Shown here: positions 35,057-44,306 of the stretch, one piece after another | How positions within the stretch are numbered: the stretch's first letter is position 1 | Layout: each line of letters starts with the position of its first letter | Assembly (NCBI GenBank): GCA_003213955.1 | Contig: QCMG01000001.1 | Span: forward strand, 1 to 64,000 | Length of the DNA stretch: 64,000 nt | Direction of reading: 5' to 3' | Origin: Prochlorococcus sp. AG-418-M08 | GTDB lineage: Bacteria > Cyanobacteriota > Cyanobacteriia > PCC-6307 > Cyanobiaceae | The notes under the pieces: model-generated | Seen by the model: the letters and a program-made list of their open reading frames with translations, nothing else | Database searches by the model: none | What the model was told of the DNA's origin: nothing | Made by a program: the position numbers and the translations under genes

Positions 35057-36028
35057 ATGAATACAGTTACAGAACTTTTACAACCAGTTGAAAATGATCT
35101 TGATGATCTAATTCTCGAACTGAAAAATTTGATCGGTGCAGGTCATCCCATCCTTCAAGCTGCAGCAGAACATCTATTCAGTGCAGGAGGGAAAAGGTTA
35201 AGACCTGGGATAGTTTTATTGATTTCTAAAGCTATTTCTTCAGGTTTTAATTTGACAACTAAACATAAAAGACTTGCAGAGATTACTGAAATGATTCATA
35301 CAGCATCTCTAGTTCATGATGATGTTGTAGATGAAGCATCTACAAGGAGAGGTGTTGATACTGTGCACAGTAGATTTAACACCAGGGTAGCTGTTCTTGC
35401 GGGCGATTTTTTATTCGCTCAAGCTAGTTGGCACTTGGCAAACTTAGATAATGTAAGAGTAGTTAAATTACTTAGTAGAGTAATAATGGATTTAGCAGAA
35501 GGCGAAATAAAACAAAATTTGAATAGATTTGATTCCGGGCAAACTTTTTCAAAATACATTAATAAGAGTTATTGTAAAACGGCTTCTCTAATTGCTAATA
35601 GTACAAAGGCGGCAGGGGTTTTGAGTGATTTAGAAGATGATAAGTTAAATAGTTTATACGAATTTGGTAAAAATATTGGATTAGCTTTTCAGGTCGTTGA
35701 TGATATCCTTGATTTCACAGGTAACTCTAAACAATTAGGTAAGCCAGCTGTTAGTGATCTTGCTAGTGGATACCTTACTGCTCCAGTCTTATATGCGCTA
35801 GAAGAAAATAAAAATTTATCTGTTTTGATAAATAGAGAACTTGTAGAAAAGGAAGACTTAAATAATGCTTTGAATATTGTGATGAACTCTGAAGCTATTA
35901 AGCGCTCTAGAAAATTAGCGGAAGAATTTGCCGCCCTCTCAAAGGAAGCAATATTATGGCTACCTGACTCAGAATATAAGAGAGCTCTGTTAGCATTACC
36001 AGAGTTTGTTCTTAGTCGTCTTTATTAG
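35057..36028 (+). CDS. sds: Long-chain all-trans polyprenyl (solanesyl-type) diphosphate synthase
   Basis: GGKRLRPGIVLL; first DDxxD-like motif LVHDDVVDEASTRRG; second VVDDILDFTG. Confidence 0.9.
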   Translation: MNTVTELLQPVENDLDDLILELKNLIGAGHPILQAAAEHLFSAGGKRLRPGIVLLISKAISSGFNLTTKHKRLAEITEMIHTASLVHDDVVDEASTRRGVDTVHSRFNTRVAVLAGDFLFAQASWHLANLDNVRVVKLLSRVIMDLAEGEIKQNLNRFDSGQTFSKYINKSYCKTASLIANSTKAAGVLSDLEDDKLNSLYEFGKNIGLAFQVVDDILDFTGNSKQLGKPAVSDLASGYLTAPVLYALEENKNLSVLINRELVEKEDLNNALNIVMNSEAIKRSRKLAEEFAALSKEAILWLPDSEYKRALLALPEFVLSRLY

Positions 36029-36125
36029 ATCTATCAATAAATAAATTTTTTTTAGTTAAAAATTTAATATAGTAATTTAAAATTATAATAAATTTGAAAA
36101 AATAAATAGTTTATAGATTCATCTA

Positions 36126-38108
36126 ATGAAACTAGATAAAAAACATTCAATAAACAATATTCTTGAAGAAAAAAGACTCTTCCGTCCTTCAAAAGAATTT
36201 TCAGAAAAATCAAATATAAAAAGTTTTGAGGAATTACAAAGTTTAAAAAAAAAATCTCTAGATAACCCAACAGAATTCTGGGAATCTTTTGCAAATTCTG
36301 AAATTGATTGGTTCGAACCATTTAAGACTGTTTTAGACCGAGAGAATGCTCCTTTTTTTAAATGGTTCAAGGAAGGGAAGTTAAATATTTCTTACAACTG
36401 CCTAGATAGACATATCAAAAACGGAATTGGTGATAAGACAGCGCTTATATGGGAAGGAGAGCCTGGGGATAATAGGAAATATACTTATCGAGAACTTCTT
36501 AAAGAAGTATGTAAAGCTGCGAATGCCTTGAAATCGTTGGGAATTAAGAAAGGTGATTTGGTATGTATTTATATGCCAATGATTCCTGAGGCGATGTTTG
36601 CAATGCTAGCTTGTGCAAGAATTGGAGCTCCACATTCAGTCGTCTTTGGAGGTTTCTCTTCAGAAGCTTTAAAGGATAGATTAATAGATGGCAATGTGAA
36701 ATTTATTATTACGGCAGATGGTGGTTTTAGAAAAGATAAGGTAATTGAACTTAAGAAAGCTGTAGATGCGGCGATTGAAAGTGGAGCAAATGAAATTGTT
36801 GAAAAAGTAATTGTTGTTCAAAGAACAAAAAAAAATATTTCGATGAATAACAATAGGGATTTTTGGTGGCATGAATTATTAAAAGATCAAAAAGATTGGT
36901 GTGAACCTGAAATTATGAATAGCGAAGATAGATTATTTGTCTTGTATACCTCGGGGTCTACTGGCAAACCAAAAGGGGTTGTTCATACTACTGCTGGTTA
37001 TAATCTCTGGTCTCATCTCACATTTAAGTGGATTTTTGACATAAAAGATGATGATGTCTATTGGTGTACAGCAGATGTAGGTTGGATTACTGGCCATAGT
37101 TATATTGTCTATGGACCTTTATCGAATGGTGCAACAACCCTAATGTTTGAGGGTGTTCCAAGGGCCTCTAATTTAGGAGCTTTTTGGGAAGTTATCCAAA
37201 AATATAAAGTTACGATTTTCTATACAGCGCCTACAGCGATAAGATCATTCATGAAGTCTGGACGTGATATTCCTGATAAATACGATTTAAGATCTTTGAG
37301 GCTATTGGGTACAGTTGGGGAGCCAATTAATCCTGAAGCATGGATATGGTACAGAGATGTAATAGGTAATAATAAGTGCCCTATAGTAGATACATGGTGG
37401 CAAACTGAAACTGGAGGTGTAATGATTAGCCCCTTACCTGGAGCCGTTGCTACTAAACCAGGTTCAGCTACATTTTCTTTACCAGGAATTGAGGTTGAAG
37501 TAGTGAATAAAAAAGGAGAAAAGGTAGCGGAAAATGAGGGAGGATATTTAATTGTTAAAAAACCTTGGCCAGGGATGATGAGAACAATCCATGGTAATTC
37601 TGAGAGATATTTAGAAAGTTATTGGAATTTTATCCCTTCCAAGGATGAAAAGAATGTTTATTTTGCTGGAGATGGAGCGAGGATCGATAATGATGGATAT
37701 ATTTGGATCATGGGAAGAGTTGATGATGTTATAAGTGTCTCAGGACATCGTTTGGGGACTATGGAAATCGAATCTGCTTTAGTAAGTCATGAATCAGTTG
37801 CAGAAGCGGCTGTTGTAGGAAGAAAGGATGATTTAAAAGGTGAGGTTATAGTTGCATTTTTATCTTTGGAAAAAAATGTTAATAATTCTCTAGAATTAGT
37901 GGAGGATTTAAAGAAACATGTAGTTAATGAAATTGGAATTATTGCTAAGCCAGAAAAAATAATAATATCAGATTCTCTTCCAAAAACGCGGAGCGGAAAA
38001 ATAATGAGAAGAATTCTGAGATCCTTGGCAGCGGGAGAAAAAATAAGTGGAGATATAAGTACTCTTGAAGACAGTTCTGTTTTGGAAAAATTAAAGGAAA
38101 AAACTTGA
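36126..38108 (+). CDS. acs: Acetyl-CoA synthetase
   Basis: 660 aa; [39 protein letters not shown]. Confidence 0.96.
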   Translation: MKLDKKHSINNILEEKRLFRPSKEFSEKSNIKSFEELQSLKKKSLDNPTEFWESFANSEIDWFEPFKTVLDRENAPFFKWFKEGKLNISYNCLDRHIKNGIGDKTALIWEGEPGDNRKYTYRELLKEVCKAANALKSLGIKKGDLVCIYMPMIPEAMFAMLACARIGAPHSVVFGGFSSEALKDRLIDGNVKFIITADGGFRKDKVIELKKAVDAAIESGANEIVEKVIVVQRTKKNISMNNNRDFWWHELLKDQKDWCEPEIMNSEDRLFVLYTSGSTGKPKGVVHTTAGYNLWSHLTFKWIFDIKDDDVYWCTADVGWITGHSYIVYGPLSNGATTLMFEGVPRASNLGAFWEVIQKYKVTIFYTAPTAIRSFMKSGRDIPDKYDLRSLRLLGTVGEPINPEAWIWYRDVIGNNKCPIVDTWWQTETGGVMISPLPGAVATKPGSATFSLPGIEVEVVNKKGEKVAENEGGYLIVKKPWPGMMRTIHGNSERYLESYWNFIPSKDEKNVYFAGDGARIDNDGYIWIMGRVDDVISVSGHRLGTMEIESALVSHESVAEAAVVGRKDDLKGEVIVAFLSLEKNVNNSLELVEDLKKHVVNEIGIIAKPEKIIISDSLPKTRSGKIMRRILRSLAAGEKISGDISTLEDSSVLEKLKEKT

Positions 38109-38110
38109 AT

Positions 38111-38827
38111 TTATTTTTCAATTAAGTTTGCTATTTGTTTAATTGTATTTCTTTTGAAATCATCATCTGCCCAATCTCCTAAAAAATTTTCTCTAAGTCC
38201 TGCGCTAGCAATAGTTGTATGATTACCATTTAACACTATCCCTTTGGAGCTATCTTCTTTTCTTGCTTTAAGACGAGAAAGTAATTTATCTGTTTGATCT
38301 AATTCGTCTGATTTAAATTTTATAAGAAAATTATTTTTTTGATTATAAGTTTTTTCAATTATTCCAAATGTTCTTTCGGGACTTGGACTGAATTCACTAT
38401 TGAATTCTAATTTTTGAGATATTTTTTTTAAAAATGGAATGGATCTGCTTGCACTGAAGTTGTTAAAACTTATTGAGATGAATTTTTCGCAGTTCCTTCC
38501 ACCATCTGGAGAAATTAAATGAAGTTTGCAACCCAGACTATGGCCAATTCTTATTGAGGGAATAGTTTTTCCTATTCTTTTTGATAGTGATTGTTTGCAT
38601 TTTTTTAAATCCTTCCAAGCCTTTATAGAGAGTTCTTGGTGATCAAATTGCGGCGTATACTTATAGGCGTGTACAGCATAATTTTTGTTAATCAAGCTTT
38701 CTATAAATCTTCTATAGGTTAAGTCTGGTTTAGAAGCTAGATAACTTCCACCTATAAATTCTATAATTTTTCTTGGATTGGATGGCCAATAGCAGTAATT
38801 ATTAAATTGATATTTTGTAAAAGCCAT
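38111..38827 (-). CDS. DUF1350-like alpha/beta-hydrolase-fold protein
   Basis: 238 aa; IEFIGGSYLASKPDLTYRRFIESLI; IRIGHSLGCKLHLI. Confidence 0.75.
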   Translation of the reverse strand: MAFTKYQFNNYCYWPSNPRKIIEFIGGSYLASKPDLTYRRFIESLINKNYAVHAYKYTPQFDHQELSIKAWKDLKKCKQSLSKRIGKTIPSIRIGHSLGCKLHLISPDGGRNCEKFISISFNNFSASRSIPFLKKISQKLEFNSEFSPSPERTFGIIEKTYNQKNNFLIKFKSDELDQTDKLLSRLKARKEDSSKGIVLNGNHTTIASAGLRENFLGDWADDDFKRNTIKQIANLIEK

Positions 38828-38966
38828 TTTACATAATTTATTTAAGATTTATTTGGATATTTTTTTAGTAAGATTCAAATTTTTTATCTAATTTGTTTAA
38901 TTAATATTAATTTAAAAGAAATAAATATTAAATGCGTCAATATATATTTATAGATTTTTTTGATAA

Positions 38967-39779
38967 TTGGAACTACCTAACAAAAAAGAATTAAATCAAT
39001 TGGATTTTCTAAATAATGCAATTAAAAATAATGATCGTGAAATATCAAAGCCTTTAAATAAATCGATGCCAACCTCTAAAGTTAATAATCAAAACAAAAA
39101 AATCGAAAAAATCTTAATTCTTGATACTGAAACTACTGGTCTAGATGAAAATAAAGATGAAATTATTGAGATAGGTTGTATTTTATTTCATGTGACTTCT
39201 AAATCTGTCCTCTCTCAGGTTTCTTTTTTATTCCCGGTAAATTCGAATGAAGCTGAATTTGTTAATGGGATATCACCAGAAATTACAAATATCATTCAAC
39301 CATGGAAGGATGGCTTAAATTTTTTTTTAAAACTTGTGGATTGTTCAGATTTGATCGTGGCTCACAACGCAGAGTTTGACAAAAAATGGTTTGGCAAAGG
39401 GAGATTGCCCAAACTTAAGAAAAAATGGATTTGTAGTTTAGAGGATATTAATTGGTCATTTAAAAAAAACTTAAAAAACAGACCATCAGTAACGGATCTT
39501 GCGCTTTCTTTCTCTATCCCAGTCTGGAGCTTGCATCGAGCCTTATCTGATTGCTTTTATATTTCGGAGGTATTTAAAAAATGTGAGAATTTAGAAGAAC
39601 TTCTCATTAAAGCGACTGAACCAAGATTTTTATATAAAGCATTGGTAAGTTATGATGAAAGATCATTAGCTAAGAAGGCAGGATTTCGCTGGAATAATCC
39701 TGCAGTAGGTGCTTGGGCTAGAAAATTAACAGTTGAAGAGGCAAATAGTCTTGATTTTAAAGTACAGATATTAAATTAA
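38967..39779 (+). CDS. DnaQ-like 3'-5' exonuclease (DEDD family)
   Basis: ILDTETTGLDENKDEIIEIG; IVAHNAEFDKKWF; HRALSDC; TTG start. Confidence 0.88.
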   Translation: MELPNKKELNQLDFLNNAIKNNDREISKPLNKSMPTSKVNNQNKKIEKILILDTETTGLDENKDEIIEIGCILFHVTSKSVLSQVSFLFPVNSNEAEFVNGISPEITNIIQPWKDGLNFFLKLVDCSDLIVAHNAEFDKKWFGKGRLPKLKKKWICSLEDINWSFKKNLKNRPSVTDLALSFSIPVWSLHRALSDCFYISEVFKKCENLEELLIKATEPRFLYKALVSYDERSLAKKAGFRWNNPAVGAWARKLTVEEANSLDFKVQILN

Positions 39780-39809
39780 TATTTCAGCTTTTTTCAAATA
39801 TTATGTTCT

Positions 39810-40235
39810 TTAGTGCATTTTACAGGGCATCCATTTTTCACCCATTTTATGAGCGCCGACACATCCATATTTCGATGCCTCTTTTTCAGCTTCTTCTTTT
39901 GTCTTAAAAAGGCTTGGCATCATTGACTCTTTTTTAATATTTAAAATCTTCTCATTGTAACTTTGATGCTCGTGGCTGTGTAATTTAGGAGAATATTCCC
40001 ATAATCCCATAGTGGTTATTCCAGCAGAAATTATTCCCATGCCAACTACTGAAAAATTAACTATTCCCATAGCAACGGCTCCACAAGAGAAAACACCCAT
40101 TGGCACAACACCAATACTAATAACTCCCATGGGAACTATTCCAATGGAAATGATCCCTAATGGAGCGATGCCGAAGGCAATTTTTTTTGGTTTTGTTCCA
40201 CAATGCTGACTCTCTTTTTCGTTAGTTATTCCCAA
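39810..40235 (-). CDS. Gly-pentapeptide-repeat protein with C-terminal DUF3721-like domain
   Basis: G at every fifth position through about 60 aa (GIVPM GVISI GVVPM GVFSC GAVAM GIVNF …), then MPSLFKTKEEAEKEASKYGCVGAHKMGEKWMPCKMH typical of DUF3721. Confidence 0.75.
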   Translation of the reverse strand: MGITNEKESQHCGTKPKKIAFGIAPLGIISIGIVPMGVISIGVVPMGVFSCGAVAMGIVNFSVVGMGIISAGITTMGLWEYSPKLHSHEHQSYNEKILNIKKESMMPSLFKTKEEAEKEASKYGCVGAHKMGEKWMPCKMH

Positions 40236-40333
40236 TATTTTCTCTGAATGTTAGATTAAATTATGACATAAAGCTTCCCATCAAAATTTAATTTCTATTA
40301 AAATTAAAAAATTTTGAATTATTAATTAGAACT

Positions 40334-41623
40334 TTGAATAACTTTAAAAATCTTAGAGGTACAGTAGATCTTCTACCTGATCAATTAATAAAGTGGCAAA
40401 ATGTTGAAAAAATAATATTAGAACAACTTTTCAGGTCCTCTGTAAAGGAAATTAGGACTCCAATACTAGAAATGACTGATTTATTCTTGCGAGGTATTGG
40501 AGAAGGAACTGATGTTGTTAGCAAAGAAATGTATACATTTTTAGATAGAGGTAAAAGGTCCTGCACATTAAGACCAGAGGGTACTGCCTCAGTTGCAAGA
40601 GCATTAATACAAAACGGATTATTGACTAAACCTTTTCAGAAACTTTGGTATATGGGACCAATGTTTAGATATGAGAGACCTCAAGCTGGAAGGCAAAGGC
40701 AGTTTCATCAGTTGGGCGTTGAATTTATCGGTTATGAATCTGTGAGGAGTGATATCGAGATTATTACATTGGCTTGGGATATTTTGGAAAAATTAGGAAT
40801 AAAAGAACTTAATCTTGAGATTAATACCTTAGGTGATCATGTTGACAGGTCAAATTTTCAAAAGGCATTTTTAAAATGGTTAGAAGTTAATAAAAACTCT
40901 TTAGATCAAGATTCTCAAAGGCGAATAGATAAGAACCCTTTAAGAATTTTAGATACTAAGAATATTAAAACAAAAAAAATCCTTGAAGATTCTCCAAGAT
41001 TATTTGACTTTTTGTCTGAAAAAAGTCTCGATAGATATTTAACCATTAAAGAAAAATTAAAACTTCTTAAAATACCGTTTATCGAAAATTTTAATTTAGT
41101 AAGAGGTTTGGATTATTACACACATACTGCATTTGAAATTACAAGTGGACTATTAGGTTCTCAAGCTACAGTATGTGGAGGAGGAAGATATGACAATTTG
41201 ATTAATCAAATGGGTGGGGCAGAAATTCCCGCAATAGGATTTGCAATTGGATTAGAAAGACTCATTCTATTGTCGGGTAATGAGCTTGAAAAAAGTAGAG
41301 AAACAGATATTTATATTGTGAATAAAGGCTCGAATGCTGAAACTTTGGCAATGCAGTTATCTAGAAAGTTAAGAAATTATAATCTGATAACAGAATTAGA
41401 CCTAAGTGGATCATCATTTTCAAAGCAACTTAAAAAAGCTAATAAATTAAAATCAAGATGTATCATTGTCATCGGAGATATTGAAGCACTTAAAAATGAA
41501 TTTGTTATTAGGCTTTTTATTAATGTCAATTCAAAAAATCAAGAAGAGACTATATCCTTTGGTGACGATATTAAATTAGATAATTGGCTTAAGAAAAATC
41601 TGCTTTCAACAGTTCTCCCATAA
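40334..41623 (+). CDS. hisS: Histidyl-tRNA synthetase
   Basis: LRGTVDLLPDQ; RPEGTASVARAL; MFRYERPQAGRQRQFHQLGVE; TTG start. Confidence 0.96.
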   Translation: MNNFKNLRGTVDLLPDQLIKWQNVEKIILEQLFRSSVKEIRTPILEMTDLFLRGIGEGTDVVSKEMYTFLDRGKRSCTLRPEGTASVARALIQNGLLTKPFQKLWYMGPMFRYERPQAGRQRQFHQLGVEFIGYESVRSDIEIITLAWDILEKLGIKELNLEINTLGDHVDRSNFQKAFLKWLEVNKNSLDQDSQRRIDKNPLRILDTKNIKTKKILEDSPRLFDFLSEKSLDRYLTIKEKLKLLKIPFIENFNLVRGLDYYTHTAFEITSGLLGSQATVCGGGRYDNLINQMGGAEIPAIGFAIGLERLILLSGNELEKSRETDIYIVNKGSNAETLAMQLSRKLRNYNLITELDLSGSSFSKQLKKANKLKSRCIIVIGDIEALKNEFVIRLFINVNSKNQEETISFGDDIKLDNWLKKNLLSTVLP

Positions 41624-41628
41624 ATTTA

Positions 41629-41898
41629 ATGTTAATTTTACTTTTTTTCGCAATTGCTATTTATCTATATATTTTTTTTAGAGTATATAGATATAAAAAA
41701 TTATTAAAAAATAAAAAAATTATTTCTTTTAATAAAAATAATTTATATAAATGGATGAATCTGACTAAGAAAGAAAGATATAATTTGTCAAAAAAAGATT
41801 CTGCTTCTTATTTTAATAAAAGAAAAGTCCTATTAGATCAAATAAGAAAAGAATATAAAATTATTTCCAAAAAGGGGAAAAAAATATTGGATAGTTAG
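41629..41898 (+). CDS. Small hypothetical membrane protein
   Basis: 89 aa; N-terminal hydrophobic helix, then Lys-rich tail; tight spacing with neighbours. Confidence 0.55.
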   Translation: MLILLFFAIAIYLYIFFRVYRYKKLLKNKKIISFNKNNLYKWMNLTKKERYNLSKKDSASYFNKRKVLLDQIRKEYKIISKKGKKILDS

Positions 41899-41904
41899 AA
41901 AAGT

Positions 41905-42207
41905 ATGAAAGTGATGTGGACTTCTAACAAACCCATTAATGGATTAAGACATTTTGTTTTAGTGAATAAGATTAAAGAAAAAAATAAAATAATAAATTTG
42001 ATGGTTTCTGTGATTGATGTAGAAATTAGCTTGAAAATTTCTAATGAGGAATTAACTAATAGTGGCGACTGGACTGAGGGGTGGTTATCTTTGCCAAAAG
42101 ATGAATCAATTACTTCAGATTATTTAGAATTCAAATTATCTATTAATTCAAAAGAAGAAATTAATAAAATTTTCATTAATAAAAATTCTATTTTTAATAT
42201 TTCTTAA
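41905..42207 (+). CDS. Small hypothetical protein
   Basis: 100 aa, starts 7 bp after the previous stop; no recognised domain. Confidence 0.6.
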   Translation: MKVMWTSNKPINGLRHFVLVNKIKEKNKIINLMVSVIDVEISLKISNEELTNSGDWTEGWLSLPKDESITSDYLEFKLSINSKEEINKIFINKNSIFNIS

Positions 42208-42342
42208 TTTAAAATTTAGAAAATATATTTATAAGACTCATCATAAAGACTATATTTTTATAAACTTAATATTTTTAAAAGTTTAATCCCCCTTTCAAAG
42301 TAAGAAGATAGACGTTATTAAGGATTAACAATATTTTTTTTA

Positions 42343-42579
42343 ATGTTAGGAAATATATGGCACTCATCTAATTATGCTGCAGAGTATTTAGATACGAATG
42401 AAAAAAGACTTTCTTATTTAAGGGAGAACGGCTTCTTCAAGCCAGGTATACATTGGAAAAGCTCTCCTTATGGACAAAAAAAACCTTGGAATCCTGAGGT
42501 TCTCTATAACACAGAATTATGTAAAAATATAATACATAAATATTATTCCGAAGAACAAACTAACCAAGAAGCAGCCTAA
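42343..42579 (+). CDS. Small protein resembling a MerR/excisionase-type HTH
   Basis: NYAAEYLDTNEKRLSYLRENGFFKPGIHWKSSP resembles the 'LG.s..TL.rwrk.G.lkPG.HW' pattern of cyanobacterial Xis/MerR-like mini-proteins. Confidence 0.55.
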   Translation: MLGNIWHSSNYAAEYLDTNEKRLSYLRENGFFKPGIHWKSSPYGQKKPWNPEVLYNTELCKNIIHKYYSEEQTNQEAA

Positions 42580-42621
42580 ATAATTAAAGAGAAATTTAGG
42601 AAATAAATCCTAAGAAAATTT

Positions 42622-42834
42622 CTAGTTAACTAAATTTTCACCCTTACATTCATTCAAAGTAGTTTGAAGTATTGGATATAAATTGATCATATTTATATAT
42701 TGATCTGATTTCCGATAATTTTTAGCAGCCTTTTTGTAATGTACTTCTGATTTCATTTCTAATGAAATTTTTTTTGAAGTTTTTTGTAAAGTTGTCATGA
42801 GAAGAGTTGTCATGAGAAGAGTTGTCTTATTCAC
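42622..42834 (-). CDS. Small hypothetical protein with duplicated N-terminal pentapeptide
   Basis: 70 aa MNKTTLLMTTLLMTTLQKTSKKISLEMK…; start region lies on a 15-bp tandem DNA repeat. Confidence 0.45.
   Translation of the reverse strand: MNKTTLLMTTLLMTTLQKTSKKISLEMKSEVHYKKAAKNYRKSDQYINMINLYPILQTTLNECKGENLVN
42791..42827. repeat. 15-bp tandem direct repeat, about 2.5 copies (GTTGTCATGAGAAGA)
   Basis: gttgtcatgagaaga / gttgtcatgagaaga / gttgtct, read directly. Confidence 0.95.
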
Positions 42835-43141
42835 TTTTTAGTAATTGATTAATAATGAGGCAATAATTTTTATGTTTTTATGACATAAATAACTAATAAT
42901 GTCAGCAAAGAGAGATTTTTTAAAAATATTTGTTTAAGTTATCCAAAAATAAATTGTTGAAAACTTTTGTAAAATCAACAAATATTAAGACTAATTCTAT
43001 CTTTTCAACATTGAAAACAAACATTCAAATTACTTTAAGTATTTATAACTAGGATTAACAACCTTTACAATTTTGTTATGAATTCAACTCTTTGATGAAA
43101 TATAAAGTATTCTCAAAACGTTTAAGCTAATCAATTCCTAA

Positions 43142-44200
43142 ATGCAAACCTATGGCAATCCAGATACTACCTATGGATGGTGGGCTGGTAATTCAGGTGT
43201 AGCAAATCGCTCAGGAAAATTCATTGCTGCTCACGTAGCTCATGCAGGATTAATTGTTTTCTGGGCCGGTGCTTTCACCCTTTTCGAACTTTCAAGATTT
43301 GACCCAAGCGTCCCAATGGGACACCAACCTCTAATCGTCCTTCCTCATTTAGCAACTCTTGGAATAGGGTTTGATGCTAATGGGGTCGCGATGGGAGATA
43401 CTAAACCTGTTCTCGCGATAGCAATAGTTCACTTAGTTTCTTCTATGGTTTTAGCCGCTGGAGGACTTTTACATTCTTTACTTCTTCCTGGAAATTTAGA
43501 GGATTCTGAAGTTGCTAGAGCTAGAAAATTCAATATTGAATGGGATAATCCAGATAAATTGACTTTTATTCTAGGACATCATCTAATTATTCTTGGATTC
43601 GCAGTTATTGCTTTCGTTGAATGGGCACGTGTTCACGGTATCTATGATCCAGCTATTGGTTCTGTAAGACAGGTTGAGTATGAATTAAACTTAGCCAAAA
43701 TTTGGAATCATCAAACAGACTTCTTAACTATTGATAGTCTTGAGGAAGTAATGGGCGGCCATGCTTTCCTAGCTTTTGTTGAGATTACTGGTGGTGCTTG
43801 GCATATTGCTACTAAGCAAGTTGGAGAATATACCAAATTCAAAGGTAAAGGACTTCTTTCTGCAGAAGCAGTTCTCTCTTGGTCTTTAGCAGGAATAGGC
43901 TGGATGGCTATTATTGCAGCCTTCTGGAGTGCAGCTAACACAACAGTTTATCCTACTGAATTCTTCGGTGAACCACTTGAATTGAAATTTAGTATTTCTC
44001 CCTACTGGGTTGATACTGTTGATCTACCCGATGGTGAATACACCTCAAGGGCGTGGTTAGCAAATGTTCATTACTATTTTGGTTTCTTCTTTATTCAGGG
44101 TCACCTTTGGCATGCATTAAGAGCATTAGGATTTGACTTTAAGAGAGTTACAAATGCTATCAGTAATATTGATAGTGCTACTGTTACTCTTAAAGATTAA
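43142..44200 (+). CDS. pcb: Divinyl-chlorophyll a/b-binding light-harvesting protein Pcb (CP43/IsiA family)
   Basis: 352 aa; [74 protein letters not shown]. Confidence 0.97.
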   Translation: MQTYGNPDTTYGWWAGNSGVANRSGKFIAAHVAHAGLIVFWAGAFTLFELSRFDPSVPMGHQPLIVLPHLATLGIGFDANGVAMGDTKPVLAIAIVHLVSSMVLAAGGLLHSLLLPGNLEDSEVARARKFNIEWDNPDKLTFILGHHLIILGFAVIAFVEWARVHGIYDPAIGSVRQVEYELNLAKIWNHQTDFLTIDSLEEVMGGHAFLAFVEITGGAWHIATKQVGEYTKFKGKGLLSAEAVLSWSLAGIGWMAIIAAFWSAANTTVYPTEFFGEPLELKFSISPYWVDTVDLPDGEYTSRAWLANVHYYFGFFFIQGHLWHALRALGFDFKRVTNAISNIDSATVTLKD

Positions 44201-44223
44201 ATTTTAAATCACAAATAATATTT

Positions 44224-44251
44224 AAAGGTCTCATCAATTGAGGCCTTTTTT
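44224..44251 (+). terminator. Rho-independent terminator downstream of pcb
   Basis: AAAGGTCTCA-TCAAT-TGAGGCCTTT followed by T-run; 10-bp stem with one G-U pair. Confidence 0.85.
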
Positions 44252-44306
44252 ATTTGATAAAATTTATTTATTAAATTAGATTTGTAAAGTATTAAGTTTC
44301 AAATAA

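Noticed and set aside
36309-36320. TGGTTCGAACCA palindrome resembling a tRNA T-loop
   Set aside because: Lies in frame in acs (DWFEPFK); no flanking tRNA arms could be built.
36064-36370. Minus-strand ORFs opposite the start of acs (36064..36321 and 36119..36370)
   Set aside because: Antisense shadows of a strong acetyl-CoA synthetase CDS; low-complexity hydrophobic translations.
40012-40209. 65-aa plus ORF with MIPNG/PIGT-type periodicity
   Set aside because: Its apparent repeats are the reverse strand of the real Gly-pentapeptide gene.
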